A DNA stretch of 64,000 bases from CAVWDI01 sp963793095 (GCA_963793095.1 CAWBYY010000001.1:409342-473341); one strand, 5' to 3'; shown: positions 17,705-26,501, numbered from the stretch's first letter. Notes: a model not told the origin generated them from the sequence alone. Numbers and translations: made by a program.

Positions 17705-18741
17705 AAAGCCTCCTGAATGTGCTTAATGCGGATTAGATTTGCCTGGTCGTCTCTTAAAGCGATCAGTGCGCCTCTAATGCGGTATGCAGTTGGATCGCCG
17801 ATGGGGCTGTCCATTTCAGCCTCAATGATAGTACCAGGTAGAATTCCAAGATCGAGCATGCGCCTGCGTTCCGCCCCTCTAATCCGGGGCGAGAGCTCGA
17901 TAACCTCGCCTTTCTGGCCCGGCTCCAGGACACCGAGCGGCTGGCCGACCTGTTTTTCGGACGGTTTTTCCCTGGGGATTTCCGCCACTGAAATGCTTGC
18001 AGCGACAAGAGGCGCCAGCAGATGTTCGTCTCCATTTGCCCAGAACCGGATTCTCTGCGGACTTTTTTCAATAAGGCTGATCTCCATTCCCGGGTGAAGC
18101 CCTTCAGCGACAAGCTGGGCGAAAACTACCTCCGGTTCATCTTCCATATGCACTATCCTGAGAGGCGTATCCAGAGACATGCTGGGAAGCGGGGCACCTC
18201 CGTGCATAACCATACTGCCATCCGCTGTTGGAATTGGGTCGCCATGAGGGTCGTGAGTAGGATTGCCGAGCTGGGAAGCCAGATTGGATGTTTCTGATGC
18301 AGACAGGTCGTGCTCGTAACGGTCAGCCTGATCGTGCCATTCTGATTCGGCATAGCCGGTCTCATCCGAAAGAAAGCGTTCCCAGAGCCGGTGGGCGCGG
18401 ATGATCTGGAGGGCATAGTCCCTGCCTTCAGGGGTTAGAGCAAAGGTCTGGCCTTGAATTTCGATCAGACCGCCTTCCTGCATGATTTCAACCAGGTTTG
18501 CGGCTTTGGAAGTGGAAATGTTTAGCGCGCCTGCCAGGCTTTCCAGTGTTGGCTCTTGATGATAACGTTCTGCTTTGTGGATGTGTTTGAGGGCATCCTC
18601 CTGCAGGATCCGGTTTGTCATCCTTCTCGATTTCTGGATGTATCCGATCAAACCGCCGTTCGGCCAGAAAAGGAGTGCGCAAAATCCCAGAATTAAAATT
18701 CCTATCAGTAATGCGATTAATGGGTTATACATTCCATACAC
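17701..18741 (-). CDS. Membrane-anchored DtxR-like protein with two FeoA-type domains
   Basis: A 346-residue protein opening with a transmembrane helix (LIALLIGILILGFCALLFWP), followed by a winged-helix DtxR core (TLESLAGALNISTSKAANLV, LTPEGRDYALQIIRAHRLWE), the metal-domain motif PTHDPHGDPIPTADG, and two FeoA/SH3-like regions (about 185-245 and 260-345: EVIELSPRIRGAERRRMLDLGILPGT). A DNA-binding-type fold tethered to the membrane beside FeoB is unusual; it could sense iron at the membrane or serve as the FeoA partner of FeoB rather than bind DNA. It is the first gene of the feo operon, directly behind the promoter at 18,765-18,793. Confidence 0.8.
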   Translation of the reverse strand: MYGMYNPLIALLIGILILGFCALLFWPNGGLIGYIQKSRRMTNRILQEDALKHIHKAERYHQEPTLESLAGALNISTSKAANLVEIMQEGGLIEIQGQTFALTPEGRDYALQIIRAHRLWERFLSDETGYAESEWHDQADRYEHDLSASETSNLASQLGNPTHDPHGDPIPTADGSMVMHGGAPLPSMSLDTPLRIVHMEDEPEVVFAQLVAEGLHPGMEISLIEKSPQRIRFWANGDEHLLAPLVAASISVAEIPREKPSEKQVGQPLGVLEPGQKGEVIELSPRIRGAERRRMLDLGILPGTIIEAEMDSPIGDPTAYRIRGALIALRDDQANLIRIKHIQEAL

Positions 18742-18752
18742 TCCAGCGTTTC

Positions 18753-18771
18753 TTATTATTGATAATAATAA
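18753..18771. promoter_or_regulatory. Inverted repeat over the -10 of the feo operon
   Basis: TTATTATT (18,753-18,760), a three-base spacer, and AATAATAA (18,764-18,771) form a perfect eight-base inverted repeat that covers the -10 hexamer. Its A/T-rich symmetry is like Fur-type boxes. A metal repressor bound here would block RNA polymerase. The assignment to a protein is inference. Confidence 0.5.
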
Positions 18772-18793
18772 TGCAAAAAATTAGATATGTCAA
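18765..18793 (-). promoter_or_regulatory. Sigma-70-type promoter of the feo operon
   Basis: On the minus strand a consensus -35 TTGACA (18,788-18,793), a 17-base spacer and a -10 TATTAT (18,765-18,770) point into the feo operon, whose first ATG is at 18,741. Together with the flanking repeats this is the best-formed promoter in the window. Confidence 0.8.
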
Positions 18794-18809
18794 TCACCTA
18801 AAAAAATTA

Positions 18810-18823
18810 TTAGGTAATCCTAA
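18810..18823. promoter_or_regulatory. DtxR/MntR-box-like palindrome upstream of the feo promoter
   Basis: TTAGG-TAAT-CCTAA is a perfect inverted repeat 17 bases upstream of the -35. It resembles half of the known DtxR/IdeR box (TTAGGTTAGCCTAACCTAA). Both DtxR-like proteins of the operon could bind it, giving autoregulation. The match is by eye. Confidence 0.55.
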
Positions 18824-18876
18824 ATTATAATATGCAATTCAATTGGAGACTGCCCTAAAAGAAGTGAAACCCGAGT

Positions 18877-20115
18877 TTATTTTGTATTATTTACCAGCAT
18901 GGATAAAGCAGTGAGGTTTAGAAGCGCCTTTGGGATAAAAGATGAAATTAAGACATATTCCTGGTCTTTTGAATCATCAGGGCTGCGCTGAGAGCAGTGG
19001 GTATTCTCTCCGATTGGGCCTAATCCATCCAGTGTTGGGAAGAAATTCCACAACCAGTTTCCGTCGCTCAAACCTCCACGCATTTCTTCCGTTGTTTCCA
19101 TCCCCAGGGATTGGGCGGCAGCCTTCCATATGTTGTACAGATCAAGGGTGTTCTGGTTGCGAGGCCAGGGTGCAACCCGGTCGATCATTTCCACAGAAAC
19201 ATTACAGGGATAACCATCCCGGCTTGTTACCTGTGAAGAATCTGCCAGATTCATCATTTTATGCACCCCTTCCTCAAATATTCCCTGATCGAAAGCACGC
19301 ATTTCAACTTCCGCCTGGGCTTGATGGGGAACCCGGTTCACAACTGTACCACCCCGGACGATCCCCGGATTGAAAGTGATCTCTTTGTCATAATCTGTAA
19401 ACGAGGCGATGGTCTGGATTGTGCGGGAAATTTGCACAACCGCGTTCGCCCCACGGTCATGGTTGTTGCCGGCATGGGCTGATCTTCCTTCGACCTTTAC
19501 CTGAAAAGTCGCCCGGCCTTTCCGCCCCACTACCAGCGGGTATCTGCCGTCGTTTTCCTTTCCACCTTCAAACACCAGGCAGGCTGTTGTATTTTCTGGC
19601 AGATTGTCTTTACACAATTTCCCAAAATCAGGCGACAAGCTCTCTTCGGCGGCATTAATTAAAATAATCCAATTGATCGATTTAAATAAATGCGGGTGAA
19701 ATTTCCGCAGCCCTTCCAGCACCATATAGATCATTACGGTACCGCCCTTGATATCAACTGTCCCGGGACCATAGATCCGGTCGCCTTCAACTCTCCAGGC
19801 GAAATCATTCAATTGCTCGTCCTCCGGTGAAAAAACCGTATCCAGGTGCGAGATTAAACCGATGGAGGCATACGCCGTATCAGATGGGGCTGATTTTAAG
19901 AGCAGATGTTTACCAAACTCCGGATTTTCACACTGGACAAAGTTGGATTCAAAACCCAATTCACCAAAATATTGGCCGGTCAGCCTGCCAAGTCTGTTAA
20001 CGCCATCAGGATTAGCGCTGAAACTGTTAATCTTAACCATCCCCTGCAGCATTTCTAAATAGTCGTCCAACTTGCGCTCAAAAAATGTTGAATAGGATTG
20101 TTGGATCTCTGTCAT
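18877..20115 (-). CDS. M20-family metallopeptidase/deacylase
   Basis: A 412-residue cytosolic dizinc hydrolase of the M20 (ArgE/DapE/carboxypeptidase G2-like) family. Metal and catalytic residues are visible in GLISHLDTVF, GPGTVDIKGGTVMIYMVLEG (Asp bridging), INAAEESLSPDFG (catalytic Glu pair) and, near the C-terminus, GLGPIGENTHCSQ. The dimerisation domain begins at GRKGRATFQVKVEGRSAHAG. No signal peptide. Substrate cannot be predicted; carboxypeptidase or amino-acid deacylase are both possible. It stands alone between the feo promoter and the arsC promoter region. Confidence 0.87.
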   Translation of the reverse strand: MTEIQQSYSTFFERKLDDYLEMLQGMVKINSFSANPDGVNRLGRLTGQYFGELGFESNFVQCENPEFGKHLLLKSAPSDTAYASIGLISHLDTVFSPEDEQLNDFAWRVEGDRIYGPGTVDIKGGTVMIYMVLEGLRKFHPHLFKSINWIILINAAEESLSPDFGKLCKDNLPENTTACLVFEGGKENDGRYPLVVGRKGRATFQVKVEGRSAHAGNNHDRGANAVVQISRTIQTIASFTDYDKEITFNPGIVRGGTVVNRVPHQAQAEVEMRAFDQGIFEEGVHKMMNLADSSQVTSRDGYPCNVSVEMIDRVAPWPRNQNTLDLYNIWKAAAQSLGMETTEEMRGGLSDGNWLWNFFPTLDGLGPIGENTHCSQRSPDDSKDQEYVLISSFIPKALLNLTALSMLVNNTK

Positions 20116-20184
20116 TGGTTTTTACTCCCATCTTTTTCGTTAAATTTATCATATAGATTTTTCCATAGGGTGGCTTTTTTTTCG

Positions 20185-20239
20185 AACTATAATAGTTAAG
20201 GAATGTTAACTTGACCTTTAAGCATCGAAAAACTATAGT
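20185..20239 (+). promoter_or_regulatory. Promoter of the ArsC-like gene, with a palindrome upstream
   Basis: A -35 TTGACC (20,211-20,216), a 17-base spacer and a -10 TATAGT (20,234-20,239) precede the rightward gene at 20,296. A perfect short palindrome AACTAT-A-ATAGTT at 20,185-20,197 lies just upstream and may be a regulator site or part of the divergent promoter for the peptidase gene. Confidence 0.65.
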
Positions 20240-20295
20240 ATGTTACCAACAAAATCTGGGTTTACAAACATTGAGTTTTTGGAACGGGAGGTAAA

Positions 20296-20727
20296 TTGAA
20301 CAGCCAGAACAAAAAACTGGTCCTTTTCCTGTGTACAGGAAACTCCTGCCGGTCGCAGATGGCAGAAGCGATTGTTAATGATGAAATGGGGGATGAATGG
20401 AAGGCATACAGCGCCGGGACAAAACCTGCAGGTTATGTTCATCCGCGGGCATTACAGGCGCTGGCAGAGGCCGGTATCCAGCATAAGGGCTATTCAAAAT
20501 CTGTGGATGAATTCAGGGAGATGCTGTTTAATCTGGTTGTTACAGTTTGCGACTCGGCCGCGGAGGAGTGCCCGGTCTGGCTCGGGCCAGGTATAAGAGT
20601 TCACCAGAGTTACCCGGATCCAGCTGAGGCGACCGGGACTGAGCAGGAAATTATGCAGGCATTTCGGAGTGTAAGGGACAGCATTCAGAGAGAGATCCCA
20701 GATCTCCTGCGGGACAGTATTGTTTAA
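20296..20727 (+). CDS. ArsC-type arsenate reductase / low-molecular-weight phosphatase-like protein
   Basis: A 143-residue protein of the low-molecular-weight tyrosine phosphatase fold used by thioredoxin-coupled arsenate reductases. The phosphate loop is FLCTGNSCRSQMAEAIVND, with the catalytic Cys about residue 13; AYSAGTKPAGYVHPRALQAL follows, and VVTVCDSAAEECPVWLG supplies the two further cysteines of the thiol relay, then SYPDPAEATGTEQE. The start is a TTG at 20,296 with GGGAGG five bases upstream. No arsR or efflux gene lies next to it, so a role in arsenate reduction is probable but not proven. Confidence 0.85.
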   Translation: MNSQNKKLVLFLCTGNSCRSQMAEAIVNDEMGDEWKAYSAGTKPAGYVHPRALQALAEAGIQHKGYSKSVDEFREMLFNLVVTVCDSAAEECPVWLGPGIRVHQSYPDPAEATGTEQEIMQAFRSVRDSIQREIPDLLRDSIV

Positions 20728-20755
20728 TTGCTGTATGTTTGGAATGGTATAGTGC

Positions 20756-21643
20756 TTATTTTGTGCTGTTTACCACTACGATACTGCCCACAATCAGAAT
20801 TGAGCCAAAAGCAAGCTGCAAATCCAGTTTTTCCCCGAGGATCAATACCCCCAGCGCCACGCCAACCAGGGGGAAGATATATGTTACCAGGGTGGATCTG
20901 GTTGGTCCGACAGAATGGATTAGATAATAATACAGCAGGAATGCCAGACCTGAGCCAAGGATGCCAAGCCAGGCGAGAGAAAGCCATGTTATTGGAAGTT
21001 CTGGCAGGGACAAAGGCCCTTCTGCAGATGCTGCCAGCAGCCAGAGGATTAATGTCGAACCCAGCAAAGGCACCAGACCCTGTTCTATATAAGAGAGGCC
21101 TTTCAGGTTGCGCCGGGCAAACACAGCGCTGCCCGCATAGAGCAGGGACGCAAGCAGCACCGCTCCCTGGCCCAGGATAAGCAGGATTGGATTGCCTTCG
21201 AGCATGGTGCTGCGGTTGAGATCCCGGCTGATCAAAATAAGAATCCCCAGAAAACCGGTTATTAATCCAATCAGTTTACGGGCTGTGATGCGGTCATCGG
21301 CAAGCGCAAAATGGGCGATCAGCATGGCGAACAGCGGAGTTGTGCTGTTTAACACTGCCGCAATCGCCGAATCGATGTGCTGTTCTCCCCAGGTTATCAG
21401 CACATAGGGAATTGCGACGTTCGTAAAGCCGAAAATCGTCAGAATTATCCACATCCTGCCTGATTTTGGCATAGCCTGGCGGGCGATAAGTGCGGCGGCA
21501 GTGAGAGTTAAAATTGCAAAGGAAAGCCGAATGGCGACCAGCAGGATGGGGTTTGTCTCCTGGACCGCGATCTTTATCCACATAAAAGACGAACCCCATA
21601 AAGTTCCCAGTACGATAAAAGCCAGCCAGTCCTTGAGTTTCAT
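20756..21643 (-). CDS. EamA-family (DMT superfamily) transporter
   Basis: A 295-residue protein with about ten hydrophobic helices in two EamA repeats. Typical features are FIVLGTLWGSSFMWIKIAV at the N-terminus and LNSTTPLFAMLIAHFAL before the second repeat, with the closing helix LVGVALGVLILGEKLDLQL. Substrates of this family are metabolites such as amino acids or nucleosides and cannot be read from sequence. It converges with the ArsC-like gene, 28 bases apart. Confidence 0.88.
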   Translation of the reverse strand: MKLKDWLAFIVLGTLWGSSFMWIKIAVQETNPILLVAIRLSFAILTLTAAALIARQAMPKSGRMWIILTIFGFTNVAIPYVLITWGEQHIDSAIAAVLNSTTPLFAMLIAHFALADDRITARKLIGLITGFLGILILISRDLNRSTMLEGNPILLILGQGAVLLASLLYAGSAVFARRNLKGLSYIEQGLVPLLGSTLILWLLAASAEGPLSLPELPITWLSLAWLGILGSGLAFLLYYYLIHSVGPTRSTLVTYIFPLVGVALGVLILGEKLDLQLAFGSILIVGSIVVVNSTK

Positions 21644-21795
21644 AGATAATAGAATCCACGGTTAATGATTGTTGGCGACCAATGGGAGCGAGTTTATCAT
21701 AAAGGATAATTGTTGTGTTGCCGGGATCAGGCTGTTTCCCCCTTATACCTGGATTCGGAATATTCTGACTGCTGAAACGCGCTGATCAGAGTGTT

Positions 21796-22704
21796 CTAGT
21801 AGTTTGTAACCATGTCGATAAAGCCGCGTTCGCGTGCCTGTGTTTCACACCACTTAAAGCTGATTCCAGCGATAACCGCCAGCGCTAAAGTCAGGATGAT
21901 GAGTATCACCAGAAGCTGGTAATCTTCCAGGCTGGAGAATGTCGGGTAAGCCTCCGCAATCAAGCCTACCAGCGATCGCCTGATCAGTTCCAGCCAGTAG
22001 GTTACCGGCAGCAAATAACCAATCCAGCGGATAGCTGGCGGCAGGACTTCCAGAGGGAATATCGCCCCGCAGAACAGGAACAGGGAGCCTGCTACAGCTG
22101 CACCCAGATCCCACATGTGGTGGACCAGCAGCAGCATTGCGCCAGCGATGATCAATCCCATCAATGCCAGCATATTAACGCCGATAATCACCGTCACAAC
22201 CAGCAGAATCCAGTTCACCTGGGCCAGCACGATATCTACGTTGAGAAAAACCAGCCCGAACACCAGTGTGATAATCACCGCAATGGACCCGATTATAAAA
22301 AAGGCCACACTCCTCCCAAACAGGTAAGTTGGGAAATGGACCGGGGCAGTGTAAATGTATTTTAGAGTCTTGTAGTGCTCCCGGTCGTCCATCACTGCCC
22401 ATACAATTCCATTCATTATCTGGGTTACATAGATATAAAAAGCATAACCGATATACATATATGTAAAAATCGGATCGTTGAAGTTACCGTCGGTGATCAC
22501 ACCGAACATGATCACCAGTATTGCCGCGCCTGAAAGCGGTTTTACAATTGAATATGTAGCGAAAAGGAATGGATCAGTCCAGTTTGATTCAATCTGCCAT
22601 CCCAGCCAGGCTGCAATCCGAAAAGAATTCCAGAGGGAGGAGAGACGATTAAGCCAGGGATTAATAAGACCAGGATGGAATGTTTTGGGGGTTTGATTAC
22701 TCAT
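21796..22704 (-). CDS. ABC-2 type exporter permease, second subunit
   Basis: A 302-residue membrane protein with six hydrophobic segments in the ABC-2 pattern (IVKPLSGAAILVIMFGVI, then IYVTQIMNGIVWAVMDDREH, and the late GSLFLFCGAIFPLEVLPPAI). The charged DDREHYKTLKYIYTAP loop is the typical coupling segment. It follows the other permease by no gap and forms a complete exporter with the ATPase at 23,564. The exported substrate (lipid, polysaccharide or drug) is not evident. Confidence 0.83.
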   Translation of the reverse strand: MSNQTPKTFHPGLINPWLNRLSSLWNSFRIAAWLGWQIESNWTDPFLFATYSIVKPLSGAAILVIMFGVITDGNFNDPIFTYMYIGYAFYIYVTQIMNGIVWAVMDDREHYKTLKYIYTAPVHFPTYLFGRSVAFFIIGSIAVIITLVFGLVFLNVDIVLAQVNWILLVVTVIIGVNMLALMGLIIAGAMLLLVHHMWDLGAAVAGSLFLFCGAIFPLEVLPPAIRWIGYLLPVTYWLELIRRSLVGLIAEAYPTFSSLEDYQLLVILIILTLALAVIAGISFKWCETQARERGFIDMVTNY

Positions 22705-23544
22705 TTATCGCCTGCTCTCTGTTAATCTTCCTTCTTTGATTGCTAACTTCTCCATATAAGCTAACAGGTAATAAGCTCCCAGCAAGAAAATAACGCTCAA
22801 CAGCATCAGGATGTGAATCTCTGTTTGAACAGGGAGAAAGCCGCTTGAAGCCCCTTCCGGGAACACAAGCTGGCGCATAGCATCCAAGCCGAGGGTCAGC
22901 GGAATAATTGAGGCGCCTATTGCAACCCAAAAACTCAGGTTCTTTACCGGAAAATAAAATCCCGAAACTAGATATACCGGTTCCTGGGCAAGATTGGCAA
23001 GATGCCATGCTTCCCGGCTGAGCAGCAGGAAAAATGAGGAGGTCATCATTCCCATCCCGTAAAGCGCGATCATGGTGAGGATCATGATGATAATCAAGCG
23101 GGAAAAATCATTTACAGCATAGGAAACCTGGAATAGAAAGCTGCCCAAAACGATGACCACAAAGGCTCGGATTGTGGTCGCCAGCAGTCCACCCAAAGCC
23201 ATGCCTAACAGTACAGCTATCATCGAATTTGGTGCCATAATGTAAAGTGCAAGATTGCCCTGTTCTTTTTCCCAGTAAAGCTGGCTGGACATACTCCACA
23301 GGATATTCAACCAGAATGCAACCATCGCGCCGCCGATAACGACAAACCCGACGTATTCTTCGGGAGCGCCGATCGCCCGGTAGACAAAAACATATGCCGA
23401 TACAGCCAGGAAGGGTAGCAGAACTTCAAAGAATAACCATGATTTTTCACGGTGCTGGCCAATCACCCGCGGATATGCCCTGGCAATTATTGTTTGTAGA
23501 AACAATTTTGTACCGCTGTTTTTGGGTAGAGCTGGTTGATCCAT
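22705..23544 (-). CDS. ABC-2 type exporter permease, first subunit
   Basis: A 279-residue membrane protein with six hydrophobic segments, including LLPFLAVSAYVFVYRAIGAP, NILWSMSSQLYWEKEQGNLA (coupling region) and the GLDAMRQLVFPEG loop of ABC-2 permeases. Its stop and the next gene's start abut. Same operon as the upstream ATPase, 19 bases away. Confidence 0.83.
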   Translation of the reverse strand: MDQPALPKNSGTKLFLQTIIARAYPRVIGQHREKSWLFFEVLLPFLAVSAYVFVYRAIGAPEEYVGFVVIGGAMVAFWLNILWSMSSQLYWEKEQGNLALYIMAPNSMIAVLLGMALGGLLATTIRAFVVIVLGSFLFQVSYAVNDFSRLIIIMILTMIALYGMGMMTSSFFLLLSREAWHLANLAQEPVYLVSGFYFPVKNLSFWVAIGASIIPLTLGLDAMRQLVFPEGASSGFLPVQTEIHILMLLSVIFLLGAYYLLAYMEKLAIKEGRLTESRR

Positions 23545-23563
23545 TTAAACCGTTAATATATTT

Positions 23564-24580
23564 CTATTCTGCTGATTCATCTGAGTCCTCAACCTCGGAC
23601 ATACTCCTGCCAACCAGATCCACGAATACATCTTCCAGGGTCGGTTCACGTTTCTGCAAGTTCAATATGTGGATATCCTCACCGGTCAGAAGATTCAAAA
23701 CAGGTCCCAGGGCATCGTCCTCTTCGAGGATCATTTCAAGGATTGTAAAACCATCCTTTGGGATATGGACTACATTTTTGACTCCGGTTATCCTCTCAAA
23801 ATCCTCAGGGTTGAATCCATTCAGCGGATTTACTTCCATCCTGTAGATAACATCTTTTTGCAGGCGGTGCTTCAGATTCTCAGGGTGATCGCACGCCAGA
23901 ACCTGGCCTTTATTGATTATCGCAACCCGGTCGCATAATTCATCCGCTTCTACCATATAATGGGTTGTCAGCATTAAAGTCCGGCTGGGATTATCATCCA
24001 CCCAGTTACGGATGAATTTGCGCACCTCCCTGGATGCGCCCACATCAAGCCCCAGAGTCGGTTCGTCCAGAAACAACACTTCCGGGTCGGTCATAAAACC
24101 GCGCACGATGTTCATTTTCTGGCGCAGCCCGGTCGAAAGGTCCGAAGATTTGGTGTTGATCCGGTCCTTCAAACCGACTATATCAAGCAGCTCTTCTATC
24201 TTCTGGTTGGCTTGCTTTGAAGGAATGCCATAAAACTGGGAGAACATCCACAGGTTCTCGCGCACGGTCAGCAGACCGTACCCAGATGCCTCCCCTCCAG
24301 AGACCATATTTATCCTCTGCCGGACTGCGCCTGGATTTTGAGCCACATCCAGGCCCGAGACATATGCCTTACCGGAGGTAGGCGCAAGCAGGGTGGTCAG
24401 AATTTTGATTAATGTGGTTTTCCCGGCCCCATTTGGTCCAAGCAATCCGAACAGCTCACCAGGCTGGACTTCCAGGTTGACATCTTTAAGTGCGGTCAAT
24501 TCCGTGGGTTCGCTTTTTTTTCCACCCCGGATTTTGTATATCCTGCCCAGATTTTCAGTCTGAATTGCATATTTCTTCAT
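23564..24580 (-). CDS. ABC exporter ATP-binding protein (DrrA-like)
   Basis: A 338-residue ATPase with Walker A LLGPNGAGKTTLIKIL, signature LSTGLRQKMNIVRG, Walker B EVLFLDEPTLGLDVGA and the H-loop MLTTHYMVEADEL. The C-terminal about 90 residues (YRMEVNPLNGFNP to REPTLEDVFVDLVG) are the DrrA-type extension. It heads an operon of ATPase and two ABC-2 permeases. The acidic C-terminal tail (SEVEDSDESAE) is unremarkable. Confidence 0.9.
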   Translation of the reverse strand: MKKYAIQTENLGRIYKIRGGKKSEPTELTALKDVNLEVQPGELFGLLGPNGAGKTTLIKILTTLLAPTSGKAYVSGLDVAQNPGAVRQRINMVSGGEASGYGLLTVRENLWMFSQFYGIPSKQANQKIEELLDIVGLKDRINTKSSDLSTGLRQKMNIVRGFMTDPEVLFLDEPTLGLDVGASREVRKFIRNWVDDNPSRTLMLTTHYMVEADELCDRVAIINKGQVLACDHPENLKHRLQKDVIYRMEVNPLNGFNPEDFERITGVKNVVHIPKDGFTILEMILEEDDALGPVLNLLTGEDIHILNLQKREPTLEDVFVDLVGRSMSEVEDSDESAE

Positions 24581-24720
24581 AATTTCCTGGATATTAAGTC
24601 CTTATTGGTTTAAATCGTAGGGAATTCGTAGGGTAATCGTAGGTTTAACGTCAAGCAAAATTAAACCCCCTTTGGTATAGTTATGTTCGAAGGGCGATTT
24701 CTCTTCTTCTCCTCCTTAGA

Positions 24721-24749
24721 GAGAGCCGGGCGTGGCGTACCCGGCTCTC
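24721..24749. other. Strong hairpin between the ABC exporter and acetyltransferase genes
   Basis: GAGAGCCGGG (24,721-24,730) and CCCGGCTCTC (24,740-24,749) pair perfectly over ten bases, seven bases beyond the 3' end of the leftward acetyltransferase gene. It is placed like a terminator for that gene, but the minus-strand continuation is TCTAAGG, without a T run, so it may be a factor-dependent terminator or an mRNA-stabilising hairpin. Confidence 0.55.
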
Positions 24750-24755
24750 GGTAAT

Positions 24756-25344
24756 TTAAAAATAATACCGCATCAAGGGGCGGGTCTCTGAGCGGCGCGC
24801 AACCTCTAAAAAACCGGCTTTTATGAAGCTCGAATATAAACCGTGGTAGAGAAAAACATCCGGCGATTTACTTTTCTTCGGTTCAACCGGGTATGCTTCG
24901 ACGATATCAGCTCCCTTCTCCCTTGCATAAACCAGTCCATTTTCAAGCAGGACGCTGGTCACACCCCTGTTCCTGTATTCCCTGTGGACGAAAAAACAGA
25001 CGATAGACCAGACCGGCTGTTGGTCGAACTCTTTTGAGTATCCTGGACCGGTCGAGAAGGGGGAAATTCTCGCGAGGTGAAATGGATATCCACCCAACCG
25101 GTTCATTTCTATTCATATTAGATTCGTTGTCTAGATATGCGATCAGGCCTGGAATTTCTCCTGAATCGACAATCGCTTTCATTGCCTGCCGGTTACCTTC
25201 CCCTTTCTGGGCTTCGAACTCGGCGCGTTTCAGCCGGAACCACATGCACCAGCATCCGCCCATTGCCCCACGAGGGCCAAATAATTTTTCCAGGTCAGTC
25301 CAGCGGTCCGAGGTGAGTGGAAAAACACTGATATTTTGCTTCAA
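24756..25344 (-). pseudogene. GNAT-family acetyltransferase with a single-base frameshift
   Basis: The N-terminal part (from 25,344) reads MKQNISVFPLTSDRW, GGCWCMWFRL, and GWISISPRENFPLLDRSR; the C-terminal part, in another frame, reads EFDQQPVWSIVCFFVHREYR, NRGVTSVLLENGLVYAREKG and GLYSSFIKAGFLEVARRSE, the acetyl-CoA-binding core of GNAT proteins. Removing one A from the AAAA run near 25,035 joins the two parts exactly (ILKEFDQQPVW). A homopolymer site makes sequencing error a real possibility; if so, this is an intact gene of about 195 residues. Substrate unknown. Confidence 0.8.
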
Positions 25345-25357
25345 TGAAAACCCTTTT

Positions 25358-26050
25358 CTAACTGCGTTCCACCAATTCGACCAACCAGTAATAGACAGGA
25401 GTCAGATCCCGGTAAATATTCAGGCAGTAATCGATGATTGAGTCTGAATATATTTCACCTGGAATCTCACTCTCAAAACCGGTGTACAGTCCATTGTGAA
25501 GCAGTAACTCTGCCTCTTCAGCTTCAGGATTATATCCGGTCGGTATCCTTTTATAGTGCTGTCCGCCAATTGAGTATGGTCCGTTTTCCTGGACCTTCTG
25601 GATTGCCAGGCGCAGTTCCTGCCCGGTTTTTGGATCAACTACCGAATCGCGGTAAACCTTCAGAGCGTCTTTGGCAAACTCATACACACCATTTCCAAGC
25701 ATCAGGTTTGGCGGTTCGAGATGAAAATAAAAGCCAGGGTTTTCCATTTTCGGCTTGTCACCCTGCCAGAACAGTGCGCCGATATTGGTCTTGTAAGGCG
25801 ATTTATCCCTGGAAAAGCGGACGTCCCGGTATATCCTGAATATGGAGTACTCGAAAGGAGCGGGTTTTCCAGGGTGCCGGGACAGTTCAGAGAGGGCTTC
25901 TGCCATAGCAACCGCAAACTGCTTTGAAGGATTTTTTACAAAATCTTCGTAGCGGCTTTTATTGGCTGTGAACCAGTCCCGGTTATTATTCATCCTCAGT
26001 TCGATTAAGAATTTTATTGTTTCTTCTGAAAATCCATTAAATGATGTCAT
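25358..26050 (-). CDS. DUF2461 family protein
   Basis: A 230-residue protein matching the DUF2461 (TIGR02453) family: FSEETIKFLIELRMNNNRDW, FTANKSRYEDFVKNP, FRIYRDVRFSRDKSPYKTNI and FYFHLEPPNLMLGNGVYEF are the expected blocks in order. The family has no established function. The start is taken at the Met of MTSFNGFS, six bases after the stop of the upstream gene; a longer reading from 26,095 would overlap it. Confidence 0.87.
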   Translation of the reverse strand: MTSFNGFSEETIKFLIELRMNNNRDWFTANKSRYEDFVKNPSKQFAVAMAEALSELSRHPGKPAPFEYSIFRIYRDVRFSRDKSPYKTNIGALFWQGDKPKMENPGFYFHLEPPNLMLGNGVYEFAKDALKVYRDSVVDPKTGQELRLAIQKVQENGPYSIGGQHYKRIPTGYNPEAEEAELLLHNGLYTGFESEIPGEIYSDSIIDYCLNIYRDLTPVYYWLVELVERS

Positions 26051-26055
26051 CTGGG

Positions 26056-26442
26056 CTATCCTCTCTTGGGACTTTGCCTTTCTATGCCGTCCCATTGATA
26101 CTGTTTCAGGCTGATCCGGTTGTGCTGGTCAAAAATTATCCCTTCTGATTCCAGCAATTGGCGCTGGATGTCAGCGCCAGAATCACTGCGCAGGCTGATT
26201 TTCCCCTGGGCGTTTATCACTCTGTGCCAGGGCACATCATCTGGACAGGCAGCCATGGCTGACCCGACCCAGCGCGCTCCAAATGCTTTGTATGTTTGTT
26301 CATTTACTCTATCCGGCGGTTGAACAAGGCCAGCAATCTGACCGTACGTGGCGACCTGCCCGGTCGGTATCCTGCGGACAGTGTCCCACACAAGATTGTT
26401 AAATAACAATTTATCCGGCTGTGTGATAAATTTTGATGGCAT
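26056..26442 (-). CDS. Alkyltransferase-like (ATL) DNA-damage protein of the MGMT family
   Basis: A 128-residue protein with the MGMT C-terminal fold: WDTVRRIPTGQVATYGQIA, AARWVG-type helix (FGARWVGSAMAACP) and the active-site segment VPWHRVINAQGKIS. The reactive cysteine of true O6-alkylguanine transferases (PCHRV) is replaced by Trp, which defines ATL proteins; these bind O6-alkylguanine and hand it to nucleotide excision repair. The gene is followed closely by the DUF2461 gene. Confidence 0.88.
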   Translation of the reverse strand: MPSKFITQPDKLLFNNLVWDTVRRIPTGQVATYGQIAGLVQPPDRVNEQTYKAFGARWVGSAMAACPDDVPWHRVINAQGKISLRSDSGADIQRQLLESEGIIFDQHNRISLKQYQWDGIERQSPKRG

Positions 26443-26501
26443 GGCAGCGTGAAGTACTATACCCGAATGTTTTATCTGGTGTCAAGAAAATTCACCTCGG
26501 A

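Noticed and set aside
24721..24749. Hairpin as a classical rho-independent terminator
   Set aside because: A ten-base stem is present but no T run follows on the minus strand, so only a hairpin is reported.
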